Part shown: piece by piece, positions 14,628 through 22,840 of the stretch
Numbering within the stretch: position 1 is the stretch's first letter
Layout of the letters: every line of letters begins with the position of its first letter
DNA from: Fimenecus sp964614605
GTDB taxonomy: Bacteria; Bacillota; Clostridia; Oscillospirales; Acutalibacteraceae
DNA length: 23,722 nucleotides
Reading direction: 5' to 3'
Assembly: GCA_964614605.1 (NCBI GenBank)
Contig: CAZTLU010000022.1
Span: 1 to 23,722 of the forward strand
Program-made: the position numbers and the translations under genes
The notes under the pieces: generated by a model
Told to the model about the DNA's origin: nothing
Databases searched by the model: none
The model's input: only the letters and a program-made list of their open reading frames with translations

Positions 14628-15335
14628 TTATTTTGATAATTCCTTAATTCTGCTTTCGTATGCCTTTTGTTCAAACTTGAACGGCACATCAACGAAAGCT
14701 TCATCAACAAGCTTTATTAAATACTCTGTGAATTTCGGGTTGAGGGGCAGAATGGGCCCTGTGTGATAAGTTGCGAAAAGGTTGTTCTTATGAGCACCCT
14801 CAATTTTACTTTCTTTGTTCATTCCGCAACCTTTTTTCATTGCAAGGAATGGGCAGGGATTTTCGCCGTAAGAGTGGCTCAAAAGATTTTTAAAGCCCGT
14901 AATCTGCATACCCTCGAATTCGCCCACGCTACAATCATTATAGCGAAGTCGGGAAAACTGCTTTGCATAATATGGGAAGAATTTTAAGCAATCGTTTTTT
15001 TCGCCTTTAGCATCTTCAATATAATCACCAAAGATTTCAAAGGCATTGCCCGTGGCGAGAATTACCCCGCCGTTTTCAATGCGATTTTCAATGGCATCGC
15101 GGTATTTTTTGAGTGTTTCGAGCTCAATAAGCTGATGTTTTTCTTGACAGGGACCAATGAGAAGAATATCCACTTCACCGTTAACAAATCGTGGCTCATC
15201 AAAGAGGTTCGTTTCAACCAATTCAACCTCATAGCCCGCCATTTTCAGCTTTTTTTCAAGATACTCTGCGTTTCCGCGGTCGCCGTAAAGGTTATTATAT
15301 TCGGGGTAAAGCACTTCAATTACAAATTTTTTCAT
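14628..15335 (-). CDS. GatD-like glutamine amidotransferase homologue lacking catalytic residues
   Basis: The fold matches GatD, the glutaminase partner of MurT: NNLYGDRGNAEYL near the N-terminus, VDILLIGPCQEKHQ, GGVILATGNAFEIFG, ITGFKN, and YHTGPILPLNP near the C-terminus. Aligned by eye to Staphylococcus GatD, the nucleophile in the ICGGYQ motif is Gly here (residue 96), the catalytic His of YLHGP is Thr (the His is shifted one residue earlier), and the substrate Arg of NHGGRT is His. It should therefore not hydrolyse glutamine. The frame is intact (235 residues). The ATG at 15335 follows GGGGGAG, 2 bases after the MurT-like stop; a TTG at 15341 is the alternative. It is probably a regulatory or structural partner of the ligase. 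Confidence 0.78.
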   Translation of the reverse strand: MKKFVIEVLYPEYNNLYGDRGNAEYLEKKLKMAGYEVELVETNLFDEPRFVNGEVDILLIGPCQEKHQLIELETLKKYRDAIENRIENGGVILATGNAFEIFGDYIEDAKGEKNDCLKFFPYYAKQFSRLRYNDCSVGEFEGMQITGFKNLLSHSYGENPCPFLAMKKGCGMNKESKIEGAHKNNLFATYHTGPILPLNPKFTEYLIKLVDEAFVDVPFKFEQKAYESRIKELSK

Positions 15336-15337
15336 AA

Positions 15338-16714
15338 TCAATTCTCCCCCTTTTCTTTTAAAGAATTTTTAATTTTTGCAACCACACTTGTAGCGTAAAG
15401 CTCGAAATAAATGACGATATTTCGGTCTTTACTTGCGTTTTTACTTACCGCATTTGCCAACTCATCATAATTCTCAAAAAGAATGAATTTTGAGGTGTCA
15501 AAGCCTTTGATTTCAAGGCACCCTGCCAAATCGTAGCAACGGGTTCCGCCAATATAAATATTTTTGATTTTATCACTTGCAAGAGGTGAAAAATCAGTAT
15601 CATAAAGCCACGAAATATCCTCGTGACCGTGTACCTTATCGTTGCTGTCTGTGATGAGAAGAACAACATCCTTTTCAGTTTCTGTACTGTTAAGATATTT
15701 CAAACTCTGTGAGCAAGATATGGGATTCTGGTTCTTCGAGAGCATTGAAACCACTTCTACACCACCGAATTTTTGCTCTTCAAAACGACCTGTTTTTGAA
15801 GACAAATCCTCAATGCTTGAGCCTATTAAATCAATGTCAATTCCTAAAAGACGGCAGATTGCAACTGCACCCGTAATGTTGAAAACATTGAAGAAATTAC
15901 CTTTTTGGAACGGAAGCACAAGGCTTTCGCCCTTATCGCCATTAAACACAAATGTGCCGTTATCAAAATTTATATCAGATGCAAAATAACGGCTCTCGGG
16001 CATAGAAAATCCACAATGTGAGCACTTGGGCACGCCGATATGATTATAATGGAAAAATTCATAATCAAGAATATGATTACACTTGGGGCAGGCAATCAAA
16101 TCGCAAACTGTGTCCTCACAAATTTCGGTGCTACGCTCGGTTTTGTTTACCGAGAAAAACACTCTATTGCACTTGTTTTCGCCCAAAAGGCCCGAAATTG
16201 CATCGTTTCCGTTGAGCACAAGAGTAGTCTTTTCGTCAAGATAATCATTGATTTTATCAAAAATAAATCCGCTGTGTCCGTTACGCATAATCGAATCGCG
16301 GAAAAGATTTGTGCAAAGAATGTAATCGGGCACAAATTTTGTGTAGATAAACTGTGATGAACGCTCGTCAACTTCTAATACGGCAACATCTGCAGTCACC
16401 TTACCACCGAGAGTGCATTGAGTTACCAACGCAGAAGCAAGTCCGGGAGCCATATTTGAACCCTTTGAATTGTTGACAACGGTCTTACCGCTGTTTCTTA
16501 TAATATGTGTGAGTAAATTTGATGTGCCGGTTTTACCGTTTGTACCGGTTACACAGATTGTAGTTTCGGGCATAACAAAGCGAGCAAGCGCATCGGGGCA
16601 AATTTTAAGCATAATAATGCCCGGTGTATTTGTGCCCCTTTTGAATATTTTATCAAGCAAAAATGCCGAAACCTTACCCACAATAACGGCAATTAAAAAT
16701 CTTATTTTTCCCAT
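15338..16714 (-). CDS. MurT-like Mur ligase family protein (DUF1727)
   Basis: This ATP-dependent ligase is of the MurT type; MurT/GatD normally amidates D-glutamate of lipid II. The 458-residue protein has GTNGKTGTSNL (57-67) with P-loop Lys61, LEVDERS with Glu114, NLFRDS, and a Cys4 zinc ribbon (Cys209, Cys212, Cys231, Cys234) inserted in the central domain as in true MurT. The C-terminal domain keeps HEDISWLYDTDF with Asp366 at the usual catalytic position, but the KNPAG motif is altered to KNQNPIS. The ATG at 16714 begins one base after the RING-gene stop, with AAGGAAG upstream. The ligase looks active while its GatD partner does not, so the substrate or amine donor may differ from canonical MurT. 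Confidence 0.85.
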   Translation of the reverse strand: MGKIRFLIAVIVGKVSAFLLDKIFKRGTNTPGIIMLKICPDALARFVMPETTICVTGTNGKTGTSNLLTHIIRNSGKTVVNNSKGSNMAPGLASALVTQCTLGGKVTADVAVLEVDERSSQFIYTKFVPDYILCTNLFRDSIMRNGHSGFIFDKINDYLDEKTTLVLNGNDAISGLLGENKCNRVFFSVNKTERSTEICEDTVCDLIACPKCNHILDYEFFHYNHIGVPKCSHCGFSMPESRYFASDINFDNGTFVFNGDKGESLVLPFQKGNFFNVFNITGAVAICRLLGIDIDLIGSSIEDLSSKTGRFEEQKFGGVEVVSMLSKNQNPISCSQSLKYLNSTETEKDVVLLITDSNDKVHGHEDISWLYDTDFSPLASDKIKNIYIGGTRCYDLAGCLEIKGFDTSKFILFENYDELANAVSKNASKDRNIVIYFELYATSVVAKIKNSLKEKGEN

Positions 16715-16715
16715 T

Positions 16716-17252
16716 TTATTCTTCCTTTTCCTCTTGCTTTTCAACAAGCTTTGAGAGATAATATGAATTTTTCTGCGAATTGTTTATAAGCTCGGCAAAG
16801 CCCTTGACAAGAATTGACGCAACCCAGCCAATTGCAGCGACAACTGCTCCGCCTACAACGCCTATAACCGCGCCGATTAGTCCGTTTGCCAAGAACATAT
16901 AAGCTGCAACCAAAATGCCTATCACAACGCTTATTATCAGAACTACATTTGAAACGGTCATTATAGTGTTTGCGATATTTGAGTTTTCAGATTCTTCGCC
17001 CATGGGGAAGTCATCAAGAAGCTCTTCATTTTCTTCCTCATTAACTGTATCATGCTGATTTTCTTCCTCTTCAGCTTCATCAACTTCGTCAACTCTTGCA
17101 CGCGCGAATTCCACATTGAATTTTTTACAGCTTAAGCAATTCGCCGTATTCTCCCAGCATTCACGGTGATAGATTTCCCAGCAATGAGGGCATTCAACCA
17201 AATCGGCTTCTTCTATTTTTTCGTTACATTTAGCGCATATAAGATTATCCAT
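16716..17252 (-). CDS. Prokaryotic RING-finger-like membrane protein
   Basis: The 178-residue protein begins with eight zinc ligands in RING order: Cys6, Cys9, Cys21, Cys24, His29, Cys32, Cys39, Cys42. This resembles the Prok-RING family. An acidic linker (about 55-90, nearly all Glu/Asp/Asn) follows, then two hydrophobic segments (about 95-120 and 123-150) with Gly/Ala-rich turns, and a charged cytosolic tail. It is first in a three-gene operon with one-base and two-base gaps, and its stop region carries the ribosome binding site of the MurT-like gene. A role as a membrane anchor or ubiquitin-ligase-like factor is unproven. The ATG at 17252 has a GGGG-type site. Confidence 0.75.
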   Translation of the reverse strand: MDNLICAKCNEKIEEADLVECPHCWEIYHRECWENTANCLSCKKFNVEFARARVDEVDEAEEEENQHDTVNEEENEELLDDFPMGEESENSNIANTIMTVSNVVLIISVVIGILVAAYMFLANGLIGAVIGVVGGAVVAAIGWVASILVKGFAELINNSQKNSYYLSKLVEKQEEKEE

Positions 17253-17275
17253 AAAATCGCCCCTTTATGTAAATA

Positions 17276-17304
17276 ATTATAAAATTCGTAAGAGTTAAAG
17301 TCAA
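17276..17304 (-). promoter_or_regulatory. Promoter of the RING-MurT-GatD operon
   Basis: On the minus strand there is a -35 TTGACT (17299-17304), a 17-base spacer and a consensus -10 TATAAT (17276-17281), about 25 bases before the start codon at 17252. Confidence 0.75.
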
Positions 17305-17345
17305 TACAAAAAACAAAATAATAGCCTCCCGTGTCAAGGGGAGGC
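17305..17345 (-). terminator. Intrinsic terminator of hppA
   Basis: The 7-bp stem GCCTCCC (17324-17330) with GGGAGGC (17339-17345) has an 8-base loop and, on the minus strand, is followed by TATTATTTTGTTTTTTG. It separates hppA from the RING operon promoter. Confidence 0.75.
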
Positions 17346-17359
17346 AAATCAGTAAATAA

Positions 17360-19444
17360 TTATAATATGCTGAAATTCACAACGAGTGTGGCGAATACGA
17401 TTGAAACCATTGAGAGAAGCTTGATGAGGATATTGATTGCCGGACCCGATGTATCTTTAAAGGGGTCACCGACTGTATCGCCCACAACTGCCGCCTTGTG
17501 CTGTTCACTGCCCTTGCCACCGTGTACGCCCGACTCAATATATTTTTTCGCGTTATCCCAGGCGCCGCCCGAATTAGACATATAAACCGCCATTAAAAAG
17601 CCAGTTACGGTAGCACCTGCGAGCATTCCCACAACGCCTTTGTAGCCGAGAATCACACCCACAACAATGGGAACCGCGATTGCAATAACCGTGGGGAGTA
17701 CCATTTCGCGAAGGCTTGCTTTTGTGCAAAGATCCACACAAGAGGCATAATCAGGCTCTGCCTTGCCCTCCATAAGGCCTGTGATTTCCTTAAACTGACG
17801 GCGTACCTCTTTGACAACACTTTGTGCCGCCTTGCCTACAGAATCCATTGTAAGCGCCGCAAAAACAAAGGGAAGACAAGCGCCGATGAAAAGTCCTATA
17901 AGAACAACGGGATTGATAATATCAAAGCTTAAATCAGCGTTGGGGTCAATACTCTTTACCTTATCAACATATGATGCAATAAGTGCCAATGCTGTAAGAG
18001 CGGCCGAACCGATTGCAAAGCCCTTACCCGTCGCGGCGGTTGTGTTACCAAGAGAATCAAGAGCATCTGTGCGTTCTCTGACTTCAGGCTCAAGGCCCGC
18101 CATTTCAGCAATACCGCCCGCGTTATCTGCAACAGGACCGTAAGCGTCGGTTGCCAAAGTGATACCGAGAGTTGAGAGCATACCAACCGCAGAAAGTGCA
18201 ATACCGTAAAGTCCCATTGAGGTACTTGTGGCACCGCCCGATACAAAATAAGAAACAAGCACGCTGACTGCCACAATTACAACGGGCATTGCGGTAGATT
18301 TCATACCGAGTCCAAGTCCGCCGATGATGATTGTAGCAGAACCTGTTTCAGAGGTTGAAGCCAATTTTTTTGTGGGCTTGTAGCTGTCAGAGGTGTAGTA
18401 TTCGGTAGATTTACCAATCAGCACGCCCGCTAAAAGTCCGGAAACAATGGCAACATAAAGGCCAAGATTTTCTTTGCCGAGAACAGCCCATACCACAGGC
18501 AGAGCCACAACCGCAATTGCAATTGCACTTAAATTAGTACCGCGTGAAAGAGCCTTGAGAAGCTGTTTCTGGTCAATGCTTTCGCCTGTGCGCACAAAGA
18601 ATGTACCCACAATTGACATTACAATGCCAAGAGCCGCCAAAAGCATAGGTACCGCCATGGCGCTGAAGCTGCCTTGGAATGCAGAAACGCCGAGAGCAGA
18701 AGCAGAAATAATAGAGCTCACATATGATTCATAAAGATCTGCGCCCATACCCGCAACATCGCCAACATTATCACCTACATTATCAGCAATAACCGCGGGA
18801 TTGCGTGGGTCGTCCTCGGGAATTCCCGCTTCGACCTTACCAACAAGATCAGCGCCAACGTCTGCAGCCTTTGTGAAGATACCGCCACCGACACGGGCAA
18901 ACAGAGCCATTGAAGACGCTCCCATACCGAAGGTGAGCATTGTGCTTGTAATAACTGCGGGGTCATTGATTCCGAAAACAAATCTTAAAAGCAAGAACCA
19001 AATTGAAATATCAAGAAGGCCCAAGCCTACCACAGTAAAGCCCATAACCGAGCCTGCCGAAAATGCCACGCGAAGTCCTCGATTCAGTCCCTCGCGGCAA
19101 GCATTTGCAGTTCTTGCATTTGAAAGAGTTGCAATTTTCATACCCACAAATCCCGAAAGACCTGAGAAAAATCCGCCCGTGATAAAGGCAAACGGAACAT
19201 ACCAAGTAAGAAGTCCTGCAAAAGCCATAACGCAGAGAATCACGAACATTCCGCCAAAGAATATAGAAACCACCGTGTACTGACGCTTCAGATACGCGTT
19301 TGCTCCCTTGCGAATTGATTGAGAGATTTTTTTCATTTTCTCGGTTCCCTCTGAAAACTTAAGCACTTTTTTTGCAGTGAACAATGCAAAAGCAAGTGCC
19401 AATACCGAGCCAATGAATGTTAATGCAACAAGATATTTTTCCAC
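17360..19444 (-). CDS. hppA: Membrane-bound ion-translocating pyrophosphatase, K+-dependent type
   Basis: This integral membrane enzyme couples PPi hydrolysis to Na+ and/or H+ export, saving energy in anaerobes. The 694-residue protein has many membrane helices and the family's acidic motifs: DVGADLVGKVE (195-205), ADNVGDNVGDVAGMGADLYES (220-240), DAYGPVADNAGGIAEMAG (433-450), and a C-terminal VGDTVGDPFKDTSGPAIN. The K+-dependence determinant reads GNTTAATGKG (466-475) with Ala470 rather than Lys, indicating a K+-dependent enzyme, most of which pump Na+. The start is GTG at 19444 with AAGGAG about 8 bases upstream. It is a single-gene transcript with its own promoter (19478-19505) and terminator. 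Confidence 0.97.
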   Translation of the reverse strand: MEKYLVALTFIGSVLALAFALFTAKKVLKFSEGTEKMKKISQSIRKGANAYLKRQYTVVSIFFGGMFVILCVMAFAGLLTWYVPFAFITGGFFSGLSGFVGMKIATLSNARTANACREGLNRGLRVAFSAGSVMGFTVVGLGLLDISIWFLLLRFVFGINDPAVITSTMLTFGMGASSMALFARVGGGIFTKAADVGADLVGKVEAGIPEDDPRNPAVIADNVGDNVGDVAGMGADLYESYVSSIISASALGVSAFQGSFSAMAVPMLLAALGIVMSIVGTFFVRTGESIDQKQLLKALSRGTNLSAIAIAVVALPVVWAVLGKENLGLYVAIVSGLLAGVLIGKSTEYYTSDSYKPTKKLASTSETGSATIIIGGLGLGMKSTAMPVVIVAVSVLVSYFVSGGATSTSMGLYGIALSAVGMLSTLGITLATDAYGPVADNAGGIAEMAGLEPEVRERTDALDSLGNTTAATGKGFAIGSAALTALALIASYVDKVKSIDPNADLSFDIINPVVLIGLFIGACLPFVFAALTMDSVGKAAQSVVKEVRRQFKEITGLMEGKAEPDYASCVDLCTKASLREMVLPTVIAIAVPIVVGVILGYKGVVGMLAGATVTGFLMAVYMSNSGGAWDNAKKYIESGVHGGKGSEQHKAAVVGDTVGDPFKDTSGPAINILIKLLSMVSIVFATLVVNFSIL

Positions 19445-19477
19445 ACTACTAACTCCTTTGATAAAATTATAGTAATA

Positions 19478-19505
19478 ATTATATACTTTAGCGAAAGATT
19501 GTCAA
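19478..19505 (-). promoter_or_regulatory. Strong promoter of hppA
   Basis: On the minus strand there is a consensus -35 TTGACA (19500-19505), a 16-base spacer and a consensus -10 TATAAT (19478-19483), leaving a leader of about 30 bases. Confidence 0.8.
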
Positions 19506-19676
19506 CCGTTTAACAAAGTTTTTCTTGAATTTGTGAAATTTCAACAAATATAAATTGCATTTTATCCCTAATAATGTGTCAAATTCTGTCTAAAAATGAA
19601 ATTCCAATTGTAAACTCCTGCATTTTAACGGAATTCCCCATTTTTTCATATATATTATATGAGGAGGTGACTGATT

Positions 19677-20174
19677 ATGATAAATTCCAAATTCGCAAAT
19701 ATACTTATGCACAAAAGACCCTGTGCAATAGCATGCTTATGTGGCTCTCACAAATTCCCTGATATTCATGGAACGGTGCGGTTTTATAACGCGGGCAAAG
19801 GCAAGGTTCTGACCGTTTTTGATATAAACGGCTTGCCCGTTCAAAAAGAACGATGTTCGCAAAGATTTTTCGCCATACACATTCACGAAAAAGGCACCTG
19901 TGAGGGTACAATCCAGGACCCCTTCAGCGAAGCAGGCGGGCATTATAACCCCTGCGATTGCCCACACCCTATGCACGCGGGTGATTTGGGAGTTCTTTTT
20001 TCAGATTTTTACGGCACGGCACAAAGCACTATGATTTTTGATAGTTTTTCAATAAGAGAAATTATCGGCGGAAGCGTTATAATACACAGAAAAACCGATG
20101 ACTTTATGACACAGCCATCGGGAAATTCAGGGGAAAGAATTGCGTGCGGAATAATTAAAAAGTATAAAATGTAA
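19677..20174 (+). CDS. Cu/Zn superoxide dismutase family protein, no signal peptide
   Basis: This 165-residue SodC-family protein keeps the metal ligands: FAIHIHEKGTC with His68 and His70, GGHYNPCDCPHPMHAGDLG with His89, His97 or His100, and Asp103, and SVIIHRKTDDF with His137. The end reads GNSGERIACG, with Arg154 and the disulfide partner Cys157 to Cys75. Unlike most SodC proteins it has no signal peptide, so it should be cytosolic. Extra cysteines occur near the N-terminus (16, 20, 22) and in the zinc loop (93, 95). The ATG at 19677 has AGGAGG about 9 bases upstream. It is monocistronic and convergent with the lysis cassette. Superoxide removal is likely but unproven; a metal-handling role is also possible. 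Confidence 0.85.
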   Translation: MINSKFANILMHKRPCAIACLCGSHKFPDIHGTVRFYNAGKGKVLTVFDINGLPVQKERCSQRFFAIHIHEKGTCEGTIQDPFSEAGGHYNPCDCPHPMHAGDLGVLFSDFYGTAQSTMIFDSFSIREIIGGSVIIHRKTDDFMTQPSGNSGERIACGIIKKYKM

Positions 20175-20197
20175 AGCTGAAAACGCGAAATGAAAAA

Positions 20198-20232
20198 ACT
20201 GACCTGTGAAAATTCATAGGTCAGTTCTTTTT
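20198..20232. terminator. Bidirectional intrinsic terminator
   Basis: Thirteen-base arms ACTGACCTGTGAA (20198-20210) and TTCATAGGTCAGT (20213-20225) pair with one mismatch around a 2-base loop. TCTTTTT follows on the plus strand and a T-run on the minus strand. It ends both the SodC-type gene and the lysis cassette. Confidence 0.85.
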
Positions 20233-20237
20233 ATGTG

Positions 20238-20483
20238 TTATTCTTCCTTTTTAATCTGCTTAACCACCTGATTGCCATAAACCGCGGTACCTGTTACAAG
20301 CACACCCTGAACTACGCTTTCGGGTGAAAGCCCCATAATTGCAATCGCGCCTGCAATACCAAATCCTAAAAGGATAATCGGTATGTATTTATCGGAGATT
20401 TTTTCTATATTTTTAATTATCATTCCAATTACATTCAATACAGGAATAAGCAAAAGGGCATTTTCTGTTATATATTCAAGCAT
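20238..20483 (-). CDS. Phage-type holin
   Basis: This 81-residue protein has two to three hydrophobic segments (ENALLLIPVLNVIGMIIKN, then IPIILLGFGIAGAIAIMGL, then VVQGVLVTGTAVYG) and a lysine/glutamate-rich tail, the layout of the Phage_holin_5_2 type common in Firmicutes phages. It would form membrane lesions that let the lysozyme reach the cell wall. The ATG at 20483 follows AGAGGTG; an in-frame start at 20519 would overlap the preceding gene and lacks a site. It is the last gene of the cassette, directly before the terminator. Confidence 0.8.
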   Translation of the reverse strand: MLEYITENALLLIPVLNVIGMIIKNIEKISDKYIPIILLGFGIAGAIAIMGLSPESVVQGVLVTGTAVYGNQVVKQIKKEE

Positions 20484-20502
20484 ATTTTCACCTCTTGTTA
20501 TA

Positions 20503-20760
20503 TTATGATATGAGAGCACTTACAAGAACGCCGCAAAGAGCCCCAATCAACGCCACAATTACCTTATCCCAAAGCCAGCCCGGGCGTTTTTTCAAGGTTT
20601 CAATGCTCTCTTTAAGCTCGCCGAGGGTCATAAGCATACTGTCAAGCTTTGTACTGCTTGTGACCTGCTCAAGTGTTACATCATTCACTTTTTTATAGAG
20701 AATTTTAACATCTGCTTCAACTGAATCAAGGCGATAATTTAAAATTTCATTTTCGGTCAT
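20503..20760 (-). CDS. XhlA-like hemolysin/holin accessory protein
   Basis: This 85-residue protein has an N-terminal coiled coil (heptad-like Leu/Val/Ile, about 5-57), a short basic KKRPGW linker, and one C-terminal membrane helix (about 64-83). This is the XhlA plan, known from PBSX, where it acts with a holin in host lysis. Its start overlaps the GH25 stop by 4 bases (ATGA), and the holin gene follows 19 bases later. The assignment rests on architecture and context rather than strong motifs. Confidence 0.75.
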   Translation of the reverse strand: MTENEILNYRLDSVEADVKILYKKVNDVTLEQVTSSTKLDSMLMTLGELKESIETLKKRPGWLWDKVIVALIGALCGVLVSALIS

Positions 20761-21635
20761 TCTGCAACACCCTTTTTGATGTCGTCACGGTGCACAAAGC
20801 CCGTAACATATTTGCTGATGGGCTTACGCTCTACATTTTTAAGAGAATTTGTAACCCTGTATCGCGCTTCAAAATAAATTCCGTCATAAATGTAATATGT
20901 ACCGCTGATATAGTTCGAGACCTTGTCGGTATAAGCCGTGGAATAAAGCCTTGCATTTTTAAGCACAATTTTCTGTCCCGCCGCATATCCGCGTTTTGGA
21001 GCTTCTGCCTCGATTTCTGCGCCGTAACCGTTAAGCCCGTTATACTTCATAATTGCAGGGTAATTTTTATAGGACTCATCAATATCCACATTACCCTCAA
21101 TGCCGTCAACCTTGCCCTTTGAGGATTTCTGCCAAATTCCGTAAGGCTTCTCAAAGGTGGGCTTATCGTTCCACTGAGCAAGCCAGATGTCATACTTTTC
21201 AAAAATTTCGTCTGTGAAATAATTTTCAAGCCAATGCTTGTTGGCATAAATGCACACATAATAGCCATAGCTTTCCATTTTATCGCAGAACGCCTTTGCG
21301 ATTGCAGAAATTTTTTCCTTGCCCAATTCTGCCATTTGGCTGTATTCCATATCATAAGCAATGGGATATTCGAACTTTTTATCCTTAAGCTTTGAATGGC
21401 AATGCTCTGCCTCTGCAACCGCCTGTTCAGGTGTTAAAGCGTAGGCAAAATGATAAGCGCCGACGGCAATTCCCACCTTGCGCGCAGCAGGATAATTGGT
21501 TTTAAAATACAAGTCAAAGCCCTCGGTGCCATAAGTTGCACGGAGCATTGCAAACTGAATTCCCGCATTACGCACAAGTGACCAGTTGATATCACCCTGC
21601 CAACGAGATACATCTATTCCTTTATAAATTGCCAT
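20757..21635 (-). CDS. GH25 lysozyme (endolysin) with C-terminal SH3-like wall-binding domain
   Basis: This muramidase cuts the N-acetylmuramic acid/N-acetylglucosamine linkage. The 292-residue protein has a GH25 domain (1-200) with YKGIDVSRWQG carrying Asp8, GAYHFAY, and the catalytic pair Asp95/Glu97 in AYDMEYS, then YANKHWLENYF and IWLAQW. Residues 220-288 form a strand-rich SH3-like region, likely for wall binding. It has no signal peptide, so it needs the holin for release. The ATG at 21635 has GGAGGT about 10 bases upstream and shares one base with the stop codon of the tail-fibre-like gene (TAATG). It is followed by XhlA and the holin, a full lysis module. Confidence 0.93.
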   Translation of the reverse strand: MAIYKGIDVSRWQGDINWSLVRNAGIQFAMLRATYGTEGFDLYFKTNYPAARKVGIAVGAYHFAYALTPEQAVAEAEHCHSKLKDKKFEYPIAYDMEYSQMAELGKEKISAIAKAFCDKMESYGYYVCIYANKHWLENYFTDEIFEKYDIWLAQWNDKPTFEKPYGIWQKSSKGKVDGIEGNVDIDESYKNYPAIMKYNGLNGYGAEIEAEAPKRGYAAGQKIVLKNARLYSTAYTDKVSNYISGTYYIYDGIYFEARYRVTNSLKNVERKPISKYVTGFVHRDDIKKGVAE

Positions 21636-22840
21636 TATACACTACCTCCTAATGAAATGATTGCATTTGCAAGGCTTTCAATTACCTTGTTTGTATCCCT
21701 GTTGTATTCCACCTCTGTAACCAGATTTGCCGTATCCGCAAAAACGGTCATATTGGGGAAAATTGACTTTACGCCCTCCACAACACCATATTCATCGGGA
21801 ATATATTCCGCACCTTTATAATCTTCATAATCTGTGACCCTATCCCCTGCCTCAATTTGAATTGGTGAAGCATCATCCCACGCAGTATTGTCGGCTTTTC
21901 TGAATGAAAATCCGTAAACACCGTCTTCTTCAAGGGTGAAGCTGAATGAGGTTGTGTTGACAATTCCTGCCTGAATAAAATTATCTGCATATACTCTTCG
22001 GATAATATTTACGCTTTCGTTAAACGATACCGTGTAAGTACCTTTCGGGAAAAAGTGTTGAAACGACCTGAAAATTGACGATGTTGTAGTCCCCACCTCA
22101 AAATCGGTATTGTTGTAATATCCTTTCATCAGTTCGCCGTTAAAAAGATTTTTACCGCAGGCTCTGAGTTTTACCGTCGTTAAATCTATGCTTGCCGCGT
22201 CGTCTTCTGACAAATCTGACTGACTTATTTTCACATTCATTGAGTGTTCAACAGGTGAAATATCATTTATTAAAACAATTCCGCCCTCTGCGTTACCCTT
22301 GATGGCATTGGCAAAATTATTTGTGGCATATTCTTCGGAAATTCCGCCCGTTTCACCCTTCTCCCCCTTGTCGCCTTTATCACCTTTATCACCCTTGTCG
22401 CCCTTGAATGTGCCGAGGCGAATTGCCTCAAGCAAGGCATTGATTGAAAAGTCATTCACCTTGCAAAGCTCGTTATCGGTATCGGGCGAGTAATCAAAAG
22501 AAAGACAAAATTTTGCTGATTTAATTACCTGCTGAGTATTGCCGTCATCGTCAACACTCACAATATTGAACCGGCACTCAACACCCTTAAGAGATGACAT
22601 CGTAACAGGAATTGAATAAGTTATCGTATTGTCCTCTGTATTAAGTTCAAGGTATTCAGTTCTCACCCTTGTACCCATAAGAGAGCGATATTCAATATAA
22701 TAGCGGTAATCCCCCACAAACTCGGGGTCAACAATAAACTTCAAAGAGGTTGCGTTGTGCTCCCACATTACACCGCCGTTTTCAGTGAGCACCGAATCAG
22801 AATTGGGAGTAATTTCAATAGAAATAATTTTTTGATTCAT
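21635..22840 (-). CDS. Phage tail-fibre/baseplate-like protein with collagen-like repeat
   Basis: The 401-residue protein has three zones. Residues 1-120 are strand-rich and recall the BppU-type N-terminal fold of baseplate upper proteins, by weak resemblance only. Residues 147-166 are collagen-like Gly-X-Y, with GDK repeated four times and then GEK and GET, which usually drives trimer formation in fibres. Residues 167-401 form a beta-rich tip-like region (FQHFFPKGTYTVSF, FSFTLEEDGVYGFSFRK) resembling carbohydrate-binding tail modules. There is no signal peptide. The ATG at 22840 has AAAGGAG upstream and overlaps the upstream stop by 4 bases. No tail, capsid or terminase genes accompany it here, so its target is unknown. 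Confidence 0.7.
   Translation of the reverse strand: MNQKIISIEITPNSDSVLTENGGVMWEHNATSLKFIVDPEFVGDYRYYIEYRSLMGTRVRTEYLELNTEDNTITYSIPVTMSSLKGVECRFNIVSVDDDGNTQQVIKSAKFCLSFDYSPDTDNELCKVNDFSINALLEAIRLGTFKGDKGDKGDKGDKGEKGETGGISEEYATNNFANAIKGNAEGGIVLINDISPVEHSMNVKISQSDLSEDDAASIDLTTVKLRACGKNLFNGELMKGYYNNTDFEVGTTTSSIFRSFQHFFPKGTYTVSFNESVNIIRRVYADNFIQAGIVNTTSFSFTLEEDGVYGFSFRKADNTAWDDASPIQIEAGDRVTDYEDYKGAEYIPDEYGVVEGVKSIFPNMTVFADTANLVTEVEYNRDTNKVIESLANAIISLGGSV
22343..22402 (-). repeat. Coding tandem repeat, collagen-like Gly-Asp-Lys units
   Basis: Nine-base units encoding Gly-Asp-Lys occur four times in a row, followed by GEK and GET. Slippage would change the fibre length in whole units and keep the frame. 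Confidence 0.85.

Noticed and set aside
22343..22402. Possible CRISPR or non-coding tandem array
   Set aside because: The units are 9 bases, have no spacers, and encode collagen-like Gly-X-Y in frame.
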